Source of the DNA: Actinomadura litoris
GTDB lineage: Bacteria; Actinomycetota; Actinomycetes; Streptosporangiales; Streptosporangiaceae
DNA length: 64,000 nucleotides
Reading direction: 5' to 3'
NCBI RefSeq assembly: GCF_009733595.1
Contig: NZ_WOFH01000005.1
Coordinates: 346,406-410,405, forward strand
The notes under the pieces are model-generated. The model worked only from the letters and a program-made list of their open reading frames with translations. It searched no databases and was not told the origin of the DNA. Shown here in pieces: positions 42,725 to 50,862 of this stretch; within the stretch, counting starts at the first letter, position 1; every line of letters starts with the position of its first letter. Made by a program: the position numbers and the translations under genes.

Positions 42725-42770
42725 CTGCGCGCCGGGCATGCGGCCTGTTCCATCCGGTCCCGGCGCGCAG
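42725..42770. repeat. Related hairpin with a different stem
   Basis: Stem CTGCGCGCCGGG / CCCGGCGCGCAG (12 bp) around a 22-nt loop (CATGCGGCCTG ... TCCGGT) that resembles the loops at 41081-41102 and 42284-42305. The stem sequence differs but pairs perfectly, i.e. compensatory change. The following 42771-43164 holds no gene that can be supported. Confidence 0.6.
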
Positions 42771-43164
42771 CCCGTGCGCGGTCGCCCCAGCGCAAGTGGG
42801 ACCCTGAAGCCCAGGCTTTTAACCGGTCGAGCAGCCTCCCCGCTTCCGGTGCCAAGGTCAGTTCTGTCGAGCCGCTCGATGGCCGGGATCGATGCCGCTG
42901 GCCGGTTCCCGACTTGTACGGGGCCCGCGCGGCGCCTCGTGACGGGCCAATGCGGGCAGGCAGGTGCTGCCCGTCCGCCGGGTCCCCTGCCCCCGCACAA
43001 GTCCGGAACCGTCCAGCTTCGAAGCGCAGGGAGTTGTCGGAATCGTCGCAGCTCCATGGTTCTGTGTTAGAAGCGCGGTGCCGCTCTGCGGCTTCTACCG
43101 GGAAATCGAAGGTCTTGCGGCTTGTCGCTTGCCCCAAGGCGGATGCGGGAGGCAACGCCAGTGA

Positions 43165-44424
43165 TCACGGCAGCGCGCCCTTTTCGGCTGTCTGGATTCG
43201 CGCGTCCGGTTCGGGGGCGGTCTCGCGTTCCAATGTGCGGCCGGTGAATCCGTGTCGATGTGCGCCGATGACGATAGCGAGCGCCGGGAGCAGGAGCGCG
43301 AGTGTGATCCAGCTCAAGGAGGGGGGTCCCAGCACGTTGAGGGTGATACCGCCGATGATCCCGCCTGCGGCGATCGCGATGTTCCAGCATGTGGTGAGGA
43401 GTGCTTGTGCGACGTCGCCCGCTGGGCCTGCGGCGTCAGCGATCGCGGTTTGCAGCAGGGTTGAGGCGCCGCCGAACGCGAGTCCCCACAGGGCTGCACT
43501 GGCGTACACGAGGGCGGGGTTGCCAGAGAAGACGCTCAGGATGAGAGCGGCTGTGGCCAGGAGCGCGCAGGCCAGGATCATGAGCATGCGCAGGTGCCGG
43601 TCGATGAGCACGCCGGTGAGCCAGATGCTCACGAGCGAGACCAGGCCGAAGGTGAGCAGCACCGAGTCGACCTGACCCTCCATGTCGAGCGGGGCCAGGA
43701 ACGGGGCGATGTAGGTGAAGAGGATGTTGTGCGCGAACACGAACGTCATCGTCACGATGAGGATCGGGGCGACACCGGGCAGACGGAACGTGTGGGCCAG
43801 CGGCAGTCGTGCGCCCTTGGATTGGCCGGGGAAGTCCGGAACGGTGGCGGTCACCCACACGATCAGCGCGAAAGTGACCAGCGTGATGACCCCGAACGCG
43901 AATCGCCAATCGACGGCCTTGGCGAGGAACGCGGCTGCGGGGACACCGACGGACAGTGCAACGGTCCCGCCCGCCATCGCGATGGCCATGGCCTTGCCGC
44001 GTTGGTGCGCGGGAACCATCCTCCGCGCGTAACCGGCAAGGAGCGCCCAGAGCATGCCGCCGACGATCCCGCCGAGGAACCGCGCGGCCAGGGTGAGCGC
44101 GAAACTGTCGGAAAGGGCCGTGACCGTGTTGGCGACCGCGAACCCGGAGATCGCGAACAGCAGGAGGTGCTTGCGCCGCCAGCCGATCGTGGCTCTCGTG
44201 AGAGGGACCGCCGCGAGAATCGCCCCGATCGCGAAGACCGTGACGCTCTGCCCCGCAGCCGCCTCGCTCACTCCCAGGTCGCGGCTCATCTGCGACAGCA
44301 TCCCAGCGGGCATCGTCTCCGTCAGGAGCGTGATGAGCCCCGTGGCAGCCAGAGCCAGCAGACCCGCGAGCGGGAACCGTGCGTCAGCGGCGGAAGGGGG
44401 CGGTGATGTATCCGTTCGTGGCAT
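43165..44424 (-). CDS. DHA1-family MFS efflux transporter
   Basis: 419 residues with 12 hydrophobic segments. Similar in form to AraJ/CmlA-type sugar or drug exporters: LLTETMPAGMLSQMSRDLGVSEAAAGQSV at the start and ARRMVPAHQRGKAMAIAMAGGTVALSVGVP in mid-protein. Exports small molecules by proton exchange; substrate unknown. Divergent from a MerR regulator with an operator in the shared intergenic region. Cargo of decayed element 3. Confidence 0.88.
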   Translation of the reverse strand: MPRTDTSPPPSAADARFPLAGLLALAATGLITLLTETMPAGMLSQMSRDLGVSEAAAGQSVTVFAIGAILAAVPLTRATIGWRRKHLLLFAISGFAVANTVTALSDSFALTLAARFLGGIVGGMLWALLAGYARRMVPAHQRGKAMAIAMAGGTVALSVGVPAAAFLAKAVDWRFAFGVITLVTFALIVWVTATVPDFPGQSKGARLPLAHTFRLPGVAPILIVTMTFVFAHNILFTYIAPFLAPLDMEGQVDSVLLTFGLVSLVSIWLTGVLIDRHLRMLMILACALLATAALILSVFSGNPALVYASAALWGLAFGGASTLLQTAIADAAGPAGDVAQALLTTCWNIAIAAGGIIGGITLNVLGPPSLSWITLALLLPALAIVIGAHRHGFTGRTLERETAPEPDARIQTAEKGALP

Positions 44425-44434
44425 ACCCGATCAT

Positions 44435-44462
44435 CAATGTGTGACATTGGTGTGAGGGTCAA
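44435..44462 (-). promoter_or_regulatory. MerR-type promoter/operator for the MFS gene
   Basis: TTGACC (-35, minus strand, 44457-44462) is followed by the dyad CAATGT-GTG-ACATTG (44435-44449) in the position of an over-long spacer, as at MerR-controlled promoters. The MFS start is 11 bp further on, so the transcript leader would be very short. Confidence 0.55.
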
Positions 44463-44501
44463 GTCCGGCTGCATCGCAGCCCAGACGCGAAGGGTGTGGG
44501 G

Positions 44502-44873
44502 ATGAAGATCGGTGAGCTCTCCCAGCGCACGGACACGCCGGTGCGGATGCTCCGCTACTACGAGGAACAGGGGCTGATCCACTCCGAACGGCTGCCCAAC
44601 GGGTACCGGATCTACGAGGACTACGTTGTCGACCGGGTGCGGCAAGTGCGGGGCCTCCTCGAAGTCGGCCTGCCCACCCGGATCATCAAGCAGATCCTTC
44701 CCTGCCTGGACAGCTCAAGGGCGATATACCTGCCGTACGTCACCCCGGACATGATCGCGACACTCGAACACGAACGCGACCGTATGGCAGAGAAGATCGA
44801 ATGCCTCACGAAAAACCACCGAGCCATCAACGACTACCTCGACGCCGTGAGCCGCGATATCCGAGACTCCTGA
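44502..44873 (+). CDS. MerR-family transcriptional regulator
   Basis: 123 residues from ATG 44502. N-terminal winged helix MKIGELSQRTDTPVRMLRYY, with EEQGLIHSERLPNGYRIY, then a coiled-coil dimer helix (LEHERDRMAEKIECLTKNHRAIN). No metal-binding Cys cluster at the C-terminus, so a drug-type rather than metal-type regulator is likelier. Probably activates or represses the divergent MFS gene through the 44435-44449 dyad. Confidence 0.88.
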   Translation: MKIGELSQRTDTPVRMLRYYEEQGLIHSERLPNGYRIYEDYVVDRVRQVRGLLEVGLPTRIIKQILPCLDSSRAIYLPYVTPDMIATLEHERDRMAEKIECLTKNHRAINDYLDAVSRDIRDS

Positions 44874-44941
44874 TGAGACGCCCCAGTACGTCTTGAGCCG
44901 CCCGGGTTCGTTGAAGACTTGATCGAGCGGATGATCGAGTC

Positions 44942-45065
44942 ATGGCACGGAAGCCCCCTACTTTCCTGAGTTGCGGCAGCGTGAGGTGCGTCCGCGGTAC
45001 GACAACGAGATGGCCGCGATCAAGTCGGTGGCCTACAAGCCGGGCATCGGGTCCGCGGTGGCCAT
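44942..45065 (+). pseudogene. IS3-family transposase OrfA relic
   Basis: MARKPP opens in one frame. The next frame continues YFPELRQREV, then VRPRYDNEMAAIKSVAYKPGIGSA, the shape of IS3 OrfA N-termini (FR..AV ... EW.AIK.VA.KLGIG). It has an internal deletion, a frameshift and no OrfB. The relic marks old IS activity inside element 3. Confidence 0.55.
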
Positions 45066-45269
45066 GCTGTACAGGCTCACGGATCACACGACCCCACACG
45101 CCGCCACCTGGGCGAGAGCGCTGGTAGCTCGGGACGAAGTGGTCTTGCAAACTCCGGTGCTAACAAACGGGCTCGGACGAGCCTGGGCGGTTGTGGGGTC
45201 GGCGAAATCAGGGGAGGGTTCCCGCGCAGGTCAGGGGACAAACGCTCCCCGGCTCAGCCCTAAGATCGC

Positions 45270-45440
45270 CATGGCGTGGTTGAGGTCGGTGCGCCACTGC
45301 GGGCGATCGCTGCCGCGCGGCTTCTGGTGCTCGGGCCGTGGCCGGCCCTGCGCTCCGGGTCTGCTTGCCCTCAGGTCACGGTCACTTGGGGTACGGGCGG
45401 AGGGCAGGTCAGCTGTACGGCAGCGGTTGGCGAAGCAGTG
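45270..45440 (+). repeat. Relic copy of an element right end
   Basis: Matches 36925-37160 in outline: GGGCGATCGCTGCCGCG, TGCTCGGGCCGTGGCCGGCC, CTGCGCTCCGGGT, TCACGGTCACTTG and GGTACG appear in the same order. No att core follows. It suggests that element 3 is itself a fusion of two older elements. Confidence 0.55.
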
Positions 45441-45510
45441 GCACGGGAGCCGGCGGAGCGGTTTGCAGCCATGGCGATCGCCGCTCACCACCGTCGGCGA
45501 AGGTCTCCCG

Positions 45511-46443
45511 TTAGAGTCCCCTAGCGACGCGGAAGCCGATGTTGCCTGCGGAACTGTCGGGTGTATTGGACGACCTGGCCGCGACGCGATAGCGGTTGCA
45601 GTAGGACGCGTGGCACATGTGCGAACCACCGCGCATCACCCGTGTCGTGCCCTCGGGTGGACCCACCGGGTCCCTGCGTGGCCCGGTGCGGTGGAAATCG
45701 GCGCTGAACCAGTCGGCACACCACTCCCAGACGTTCCCGGCGACGTTATAGAGGCCGTAGCCGTTAGGACGGTAGGACTTCACCGGCGCCGTGCCGAGAT
45801 GGCCGTCCTCGCCGGTGTTGAGATTCGGGAAGTCTCCCTGCCAGACATTGCACATGTGCCGTCCGCCCGGGGTCAGTTCGTCCCCCCAGGGGTAGCGGCG
45901 CTGTTCCAGTCCGCCTCGCGCGGCGTACTCCCATTCCGCCTCGGTGGGCAGCCGGGTTCCCGACCAGGCGCAGTACGCCTGTGCGTCGTTCCACGAGACG
46001 TGCACGACCGGATGGTTCTGCCTGGAGGTGATGGACGAGCCAGGCCCCTCTGGCCGCTTCCAGAAAGCACCCGGGACGGCACGCCACCAAGGAGTCGCGT
46101 GGACAACCTGGGAAGCGCGCGTGTTCTTCTCACTGAGAAAGCTCTCGAAAATAAAGGAGAACCCGAATCGTTCGGCCTCGGTGACATGGCCGGTGGCCTT
46201 GACGAATGCGGCGAACTGGGTGTTGGTCACCGTGGTCGTCTCGATTCGGAAGGGGGTCAGCTCGATCCGCCGGACCGGCCCTTCTCCGTCGGCCCGGTAG
46301 CCCTCCTCGTCGTCGGTGCCCATGAGGAAGGGCCCGCCGGAAAGCTGGACCATGTGCTTGTGGCGCGGCGTGGCCGACCGCGGGGGCGCGGTCGGCAGGG
46401 TGCCCGCCGGCTCGCGGCCGGGGGTGCAGCAAAGGTCGTACAT
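45511..46443 (-). CDS. Formylglycine-generating enzyme (SUMF1 family)
   Basis: 310 residues. Oxidises a sulfatase active-site Cys to formylglycine. Domain blocks: GGPFLMGTDDEEG, HPVVHVSWNDAQAYCAW, LPTEAEWEYAARGG, NVWEWCADWF and the catalytic GGSHMCHASYCNRYR with Cys277 and Cys282, which in known FGEs bind copper and the substrate thiol. 69 bp downstream of the sulfatase gene on the same strand, so enzyme and client are co-expressed. No signal peptide, so it acts in the cytoplasm before Tat export of the sulfatase. Confidence 0.93.
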   Translation of the reverse strand: MYDLCCTPGREPAGTLPTAPPRSATPRHKHMVQLSGGPFLMGTDDEEGYRADGEGPVRRIELTPFRIETTTVTNTQFAAFVKATGHVTEAERFGFSFIFESFLSEKNTRASQVVHATPWWRAVPGAFWKRPEGPGSSITSRQNHPVVHVSWNDAQAYCAWSGTRLPTEAEWEYAARGGLEQRRYPWGDELTPGGRHMCNVWQGDFPNLNTGEDGHLGTAPVKSYRPNGYGLYNVAGNVWEWCADWFSADFHRTGPRRDPVGPPEGTTRVMRGGSHMCHASYCNRYRVAARSSNTPDSSAGNIGFRVARGL

Positions 46444-46512
46444 GGGTTCTCTCCGCTCGGCCAGATGACCGCGGCCCGCCCGCGAACGCGGGCCGCGGTC
46501 CTGGCTGTGTGG

Positions 46513-47919
46513 TCAGCTCTGGCGGTCCGCGGCGAGCTGAGCGGCCAGCGCGGGGATGCCGAGGCTCTGCTCGTCGGCGGGGCTCGCCTGGTAGAGCTTG
46601 TTGGTGAGCTGGTACGGGTCGTTGACGAGGTCGTAGTACTCCCGGAAAGTGACCTGTCCGGTGCCGGAGACGCTGCCGCTCGCGTCGGTGTGCAGGTCGT
46701 AGTACTCGACGTACTGCCTGTTCTTGGCGACGTAGGACGCCCAACTGTCCTTGACGCCCGCGGTGCCCTGCTTCCACCATTCGACCAGCAGGTGATCGCG
46801 GTTGAATCCGGACAGCAGCGACTCACCGTCCTGCGGCGTCGGGGAGGTGATCCCGGCGGCGGCCAGGATGGTCGGTGCGATGTCGATGTTGGCGACAATT
46901 CGGTTGTCCGTGGTCCCCGAGCCCAGGCCGCCCGCGGGCCAGGACAGGTAGAACGGCACCTCGTGGGCCGGGGAGTAGGGCGTCCCCTTGCCGAGGAGGC
47001 CGTGATCGGCCCATTGGAATCCGTTGTCGCCGATGTAGATGACCAGCGTGTTGTTGAGCTGGCCGAGGTCTGTGAGCTTGTCCTTGAACGCCTGCACGGC
47101 GTCGTCCACGGACAGCAGAGTCCGCAGTTGCCGCTGTCGCACCGCCCGGCCGTCGGCCAGCGTGTTGGTCGCGTTCTTGACATAGGCCGGCTTGTCACTC
47201 CGGTCGGCCTCGGGGACGGAAGGACGGCCGTTCCAGGACGGCACGACCGTGTCGGCGTACTGGGCGGCGGGAATGTTGGGCTCGTGCGAGGCGTACGGTG
47301 TGACATACGCGAACCATGGGCGCGTGTCGGTCGTGGATTTGCTCAGGAAGGCCAGCGTCCTGTTCTTGACGATGTTGGTCGTGTACCCGTTGATCGTCTG
47401 AACGGTGCCGTTGACGTTCCACTGGGCGTCCACGTATCCGGGCTGGAGCAGCGCCCATTCCTCGAAGTGCGGTGGGTTGTCGGCCAGCGTCCAGGAGTTG
47501 AGGTACTTCCCGAACAGCCCGGTACGGTAGCCCGCTTGCTTGAGGTGGTGCTGCACCGTCGTGCTCTGGTCCAGGCTGTGAGAGGCGGCGTTGTTCCGCA
47601 CGCCGTGGTTGTGCGCGTAGCGTCCTGAGAAGATCGATGACCGCGAGGGGGCGCACAGCGGCGTGGTGACGTGGCCGTTGTTGTAGGTCACGCCGTGCCC
47701 GCCGAGCCAGGCGATGGTCTTCTGGATCGCCCAGTTCGTCTGCTTCGGGTTGTCGTCGGTCACGATCAGCAGGATGTTCGGACGGGCGGCCGCGGACGCC
47801 GTCCCGCCGATCCCCGGAAGCGCCGAGGAGGCGGCCGCCACCGCGGCCGCCGCGGCGGTGCCGGCGAGAAATTGCCGCCGACCGACCCCGCTTCCGCGCT
47901 CTTGCTGTTCCTCGTTCAT
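46513..47919 (-). CDS. Tat-exported Cys-type sulfatase
   Basis: 468 residues from ATG 47919 (AGGAG upstream); a longer frame to 48048 lacks a ribosome-binding site. Tat signal GRRQFLAGTAAAAAVAAA. Metal-binding DD near residue 55 and the sulfatase signature LCAPSRSSIFSGR, with Cys89 as the formylglycine precursor. Hydrolyses sulfate esters outside the membrane; substrate unknown (arylsulfatase or polysaccharide sulfatase). The partner FGE is encoded next to it. Confidence 0.93.
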   Translation of the reverse strand: MNEEQQERGSGVGRRQFLAGTAAAAAVAAASSALPGIGGTASAAARPNILLIVTDDNPKQTNWAIQKTIAWLGGHGVTYNNGHVTTPLCAPSRSSIFSGRYAHNHGVRNNAASHSLDQSTTVQHHLKQAGYRTGLFGKYLNSWTLADNPPHFEEWALLQPGYVDAQWNVNGTVQTINGYTTNIVKNRTLAFLSKSTTDTRPWFAYVTPYASHEPNIPAAQYADTVVPSWNGRPSVPEADRSDKPAYVKNATNTLADGRAVRQRQLRTLLSVDDAVQAFKDKLTDLGQLNNTLVIYIGDNGFQWADHGLLGKGTPYSPAHEVPFYLSWPAGGLGSGTTDNRIVANIDIAPTILAAAGITSPTPQDGESLLSGFNRDHLLVEWWKQGTAGVKDSWASYVAKNRQYVEYYDLHTDASGSVSGTGQVTFREYYDLVNDPYQLTNKLYQASPADEQSLGIPALAAQLAADRQS

Positions 47920-48579
47920 GTTCCCCACTCCTCTCGCTGACGGCGACCTGCCGCCTCCGGACGAAAATGAATCACTCGATAGACGCACGGGACGCCGAGA
48001 AAGAGAAAGGGAAAACGGGCCCGCGGCACGAAGAAATTCGAGCCGCATCGGAAGGTGATCTCAAACCTGGAGCCCTGGATGCGAAATCACAGGGGGCCTG
48101 GCCGGCGGCATGGCAATGTGCTGCCGTTCCGACTGCTATAGGGCGAAGGGCGGACAGAGCGCGCTCGCCTGCCGCTTGAAATCGACATGCAGGCGAGCGA
48201 CCAAAAAGTCACCCGAAGTCATAAGCGAACGGTAATGAACTGCCCCCCGCCGCGTCAATCCCGCGAGCTGACCTATTTCCGGAAGAAGGTGGACCCCGCG
48301 ACCATGGGCCAATGTTGAGACGGCGTACGCCTACGCCTTAACTTCACAAGGGGGCGGCTATGCGCATTGGCGATTTCGCACAGAGTTTGGCGGGTGCCCG
48401 CAGATTCGAGCACGGCCGACGCGCCAGCCCCTCGGCCAGGCGCTCGCACAGCCTTCCGGAAGCCGTCTGAAGCGGCTTCGATACGAACAAAAACGATAGG
48501 AAAAGTAGAATAGATTGTCAACACTTCGGCTCAGGGCCATGTCGACCACTGTGGCGCACGCCCGAGCCGGGAAGCGACC
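47920..48579. other. Gene-free region upstream of sulfatase with one strong promoter
   Basis: No supportable gene in ~660 bp. A minus-strand promoter TTGACA (48516-48521), 17-bp spacer, TATCGT (48493-48498) lies in a locally AT-rich stretch and points at the sulfatase gene, giving a ~570-nt leader. A minus-strand frame at 48273-48524 begins upstream of the -10 box and is not credible. Confidence 0.55.
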
Positions 48580-48711
48580 AGGCCGCCCGCGCGCCGTCCA
48601 GCCAGCGGCTTTGGCATGGGTCCTCATCGTCCCTACGAGGGGTCGCAGCGGTGCCTCGTGACGGTGGATCAGGCTGCGCGCCGGTCCTCATGGCGCCTGG
48701 GAGAGAGCGGC
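48580..48711 (+). CRISPR. CRISPR leader and repeat remnant (third copy)
   Basis: Leader-like segment (CCGCCCGCGCGCCGTCCAGC, CAGCGGCTTTGGCATGG) matches those before the other two arrays. A near-consensus repeat lies at 48620-48649 (GTCCTCATCGTCCCTACGAG, then GGGTCGCAGC). After 34 bp, a badly decayed second repeat starts GTCCTCATGGCGCCTGGGAG at 48684. Too decayed to function as an array. Confidence 0.5.
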
Positions 48712-49077
48712 GGGCGTGTTGGGAGATCGGTCGGCCGGCTCGTCGTCCCTGGTGGTGGGTGCCGGCCCGGGGCGATCCGGTCGCGTCCGGCTCGGGGGTG
48801 CAGGGTGGGCCATCGGCTCGGCTTCTTGAGCACTCTGGGGCGGTGCCGAACCGACTCGGGCTGTCACGCTGGTGCGGATGATCCGCACTCCCTTGAGGTA
48901 GGAGATGCGGCGCCGGCCACTTGCCGGGCACGATCGATGTCACCGCACCAGCATCGGCGACACGCCCGCCGGCCGCGTACCTGCCCTCTCAGGGCAGTAC
49001 ACCAGGCCCCGTTCGGACAGACATGTCGCGCCATACGGCGAGCAGCGCCTACGGCGTCGTTGATCGGAACCTGACGC

Positions 49078-49290
49078 TCAGCGCGGTCCCGAGAGAAGTG
49101 CCGCCTGGAGCCAGCGGCTGAACTCGGCGATCGCCTCCGGGATGAAGAAGTTGACGAGGTCGTCGTCGGGGTCGCGGAACGGCAGCGCCCGGTTGCCCCC
49201 ACGGCATCGTGGTCGGCTCGGTGGCGAACTCGCCGACGTATCCGGTCAGGTCGCCGTGCGTCCGGTCCACATTGTCGGCGGGCCTGGACG
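49078..49290 (-). pseudogene. VOC-family (glyoxalase-fold) protein C-terminal remnant
   Basis: Reads DLTGYVGEFATEPTTMPWG in one frame, then NRALPFRDPDDDLVNFFIPE and FSRWLQAALLSG in another, joined by one extra base near 49197. This is the usual C-terminus of a VOC protein. The N-terminal half is missing. It is divergent from the regulator remnant next to it, a common pairing. Confidence 0.6.
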
Positions 49291-49328
49291 CGCTCGGCGT
49301 GAAAGCGGTCCGGTGCGGGGTGCTCGCG

Positions 49329-49686
49329 ATGGGAAACACGTCCCGATCTGCCGGCCGCGTGCTCACCCTCCTCGATCTGCTCCGGTCCGGCGGCACCCGG
49401 ACGATCGCCGACCGCCCCGGCGGCGAGGGCGGACCGTCCGGCGGTATGTGGACCAGCTGCTCGACCTCGGCGTGCCCGTCGAGGCGGTGCGCGGCCGCTA
49501 CGGCGGGTACCGCCTCGCCCGCGGGCGAGCGAGACGGCGGCGGCGAAGATCCGGCGGGTGCTCCCTCTCGCCCTTGCCCGCGGGCTCGACGCCGTCCTGG
49601 AGTCGCTCGCGTTTCACCCGGCCGTCCGGCGGGCCCGCCGCGTGCATCCGCGCCCTGGGCCGTCACTTACCGAGCGTCAGTACTTA
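49329..49686 (+). pseudogene. YafY/WYL-type transcriptional regulator remnant
   Basis: MGNTSRSAGRVLTLLDLLRSGG (HTH start), VRRYVDQLLDLGVPVEAVRG with RYGGYRLARG, and LALARGLDAVLESLAFHP lie in three different frames, so at least two frameshifts are present. The C-terminal WYL ligand domain is largely gone. Not functional as read. Confidence 0.6.
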
Positions 49687-49703
49687 ACCGTAATGTGCAC
49701 CGC

Positions 49704-50090
49704 ATGGGCTACGACCTGCACATGACGCGGAAAGACAACTGGTCAGAGGAACTCGGAGCGGAGATCAGCACCGACGAGTGGGCTGAGGTGGTTGCGGCTG
49801 ATCCTGACCTGGTTATGTGCCGAACAGCGCAGGCGGTCGTGGACGGTCAGGAGTTGACGTACGAGCACAGATGGTTGGCTCAGATGGTGACCCACCCCGA
49901 ACGAGACGAGAAAGGCGCTTGGCTCGACTGGTCGAACGGCCGCATCGACGTGAAGAACCCCGATGACCTCCTGGTGGAGAAGATGCGTCAGATAGCCCGG
50001 AGGCTGAACGCTCGGGTCCAGGGTGATGACGGCGAGTACTACGACGAATTCTCCTCCAGCGGACGGCCAGGGTCGGCTGAGCGTGCGTGA
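49704..50090 (+). CDS. Hypothetical protein (MGYDLHMTRK family)
   Basis: 128 residues from ATG 49704. Opens MGYDLHMTRKDNWSEE, with ISTDEWAEVVAADPDL and acidic LDWSNGRIDVKNPDD. Proteins with the MGYDLH(I/M)TR start occur widely in bacteria, often near mobile or toxin-immunity loci, with no assigned role. It is the last intact gene inside element 3, ~240 bp before att site 4. Confidence 0.7.
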   Translation: MGYDLHMTRKDNWSEELGAEISTDEWAEVVAADPDLVMCRTAQAVVDGQELTYEHRWLAQMVTHPERDEKGAWLDWSNGRIDVKNPDDLLVEKMRQIARRLNARVQGDDGEYYDEFSSSGRPGSAERA

Positions 50091-50333
50091 CTGGGGAACC
50101 CGTGGTTCCCAGACCCACTGAGGAGTCACCCGTTCGCGCAAACGATCACCCCGGAGCGATGCGCGTCTGCGCGGCCAGGTGTCGAAAGAACGACAGGGAA
50201 GCCGGGGGCCGACCCGATGCAGGTCAGCGGAGCGAAAGGCATGCAAATAAAAGGGTGTCAAGGGGGCGGTCGCGGCCACTCGTGGTGCGAGCAGAGGCCA
50301 GGTCAGCCGCCATGACGGCTTAGATCGGGTTGG

Positions 50334-50375
50334 TTCCCGAGCTGACAGCGCGGGTTCGATTCCCGCCACCCGCTC
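50334..50375 (+). repeat. att site 4 (right end of array)
   Basis: 42 bp matching the tRNA-Gly 3' half with two changes (TTCCCGAGCTG, CCCGCCACCC), followed by a terminator-like AAAGGCCCAG ... CTGGGCC. It closes the array. The mismatches suggest the oldest insertion, or that this is the original host sequence. Confidence 0.88.
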
Positions 50376-50544
50376 CCACCGCAAAGGCCCAGACCAGAGA
50401 CCAGCTCTCCACCCTGGGCCCCGGCCTTCCGAAGACCCGCCAAGGGGCGCCATCCCCCGGGCGCCAGTGCCCCACCTGCGCCACCGTCGCGGCCCTTGAG
50501 GTGCCCATCCACGCGAACGAACCCTGACGTCACGCCCCGAGGAC

Positions 50545-50655
50545 CGGGCCGGATGAGAACTTTCCCTACGTCTTCAAAAGTGCCCGCTACGCGGCCGCCG
50601 TTACCAGCCCGGGACGGCGGCGTGCCGCCTTTGCGGGCCGGTCCCGCCGTCCTGT
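50545..50655 (+). repeat. Recurrent post-HTH motif copy D with hairpin
   Basis: GGACCGGGCCGGATGAGAAC matches copy B. GCCCGCTACGCGGCCGCC and a hairpin (GGACGGCGG / CCGCCGTCC, 50612-50620/50644-50652) follow. It lies outside att site 4, so it is not confined to the elements. The rest of 50091-50862 shows no gene. Confidence 0.7.
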
Positions 50656-50862
50656 GTCTCGGTTTGTGGGCCTTTGGCCACAGCAGTGCCCCCGCAGCGA
50701 CTGCCGGACTCATGAGGAGCGCCAAACGCCTGCGACGAACCAGCGGTCTCACGCAGAACCTGGCTCGCAGCTAGCGCATTAGCCGACCGGGAATGTGTGT
50801 TGGTTGCCTATTCGTTCGCGGTGGGCTCGGTGCGCGAACGCACCGGCCGAGCGGCGAGGTGG

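Noticed and set aside
48273..48524. Minus-strand frame MLTIYSTFPIVFV ...
   Set aside because: Its start lies upstream of the -10 box of the promoter in the same place, and no RBS or homologous pattern is visible.
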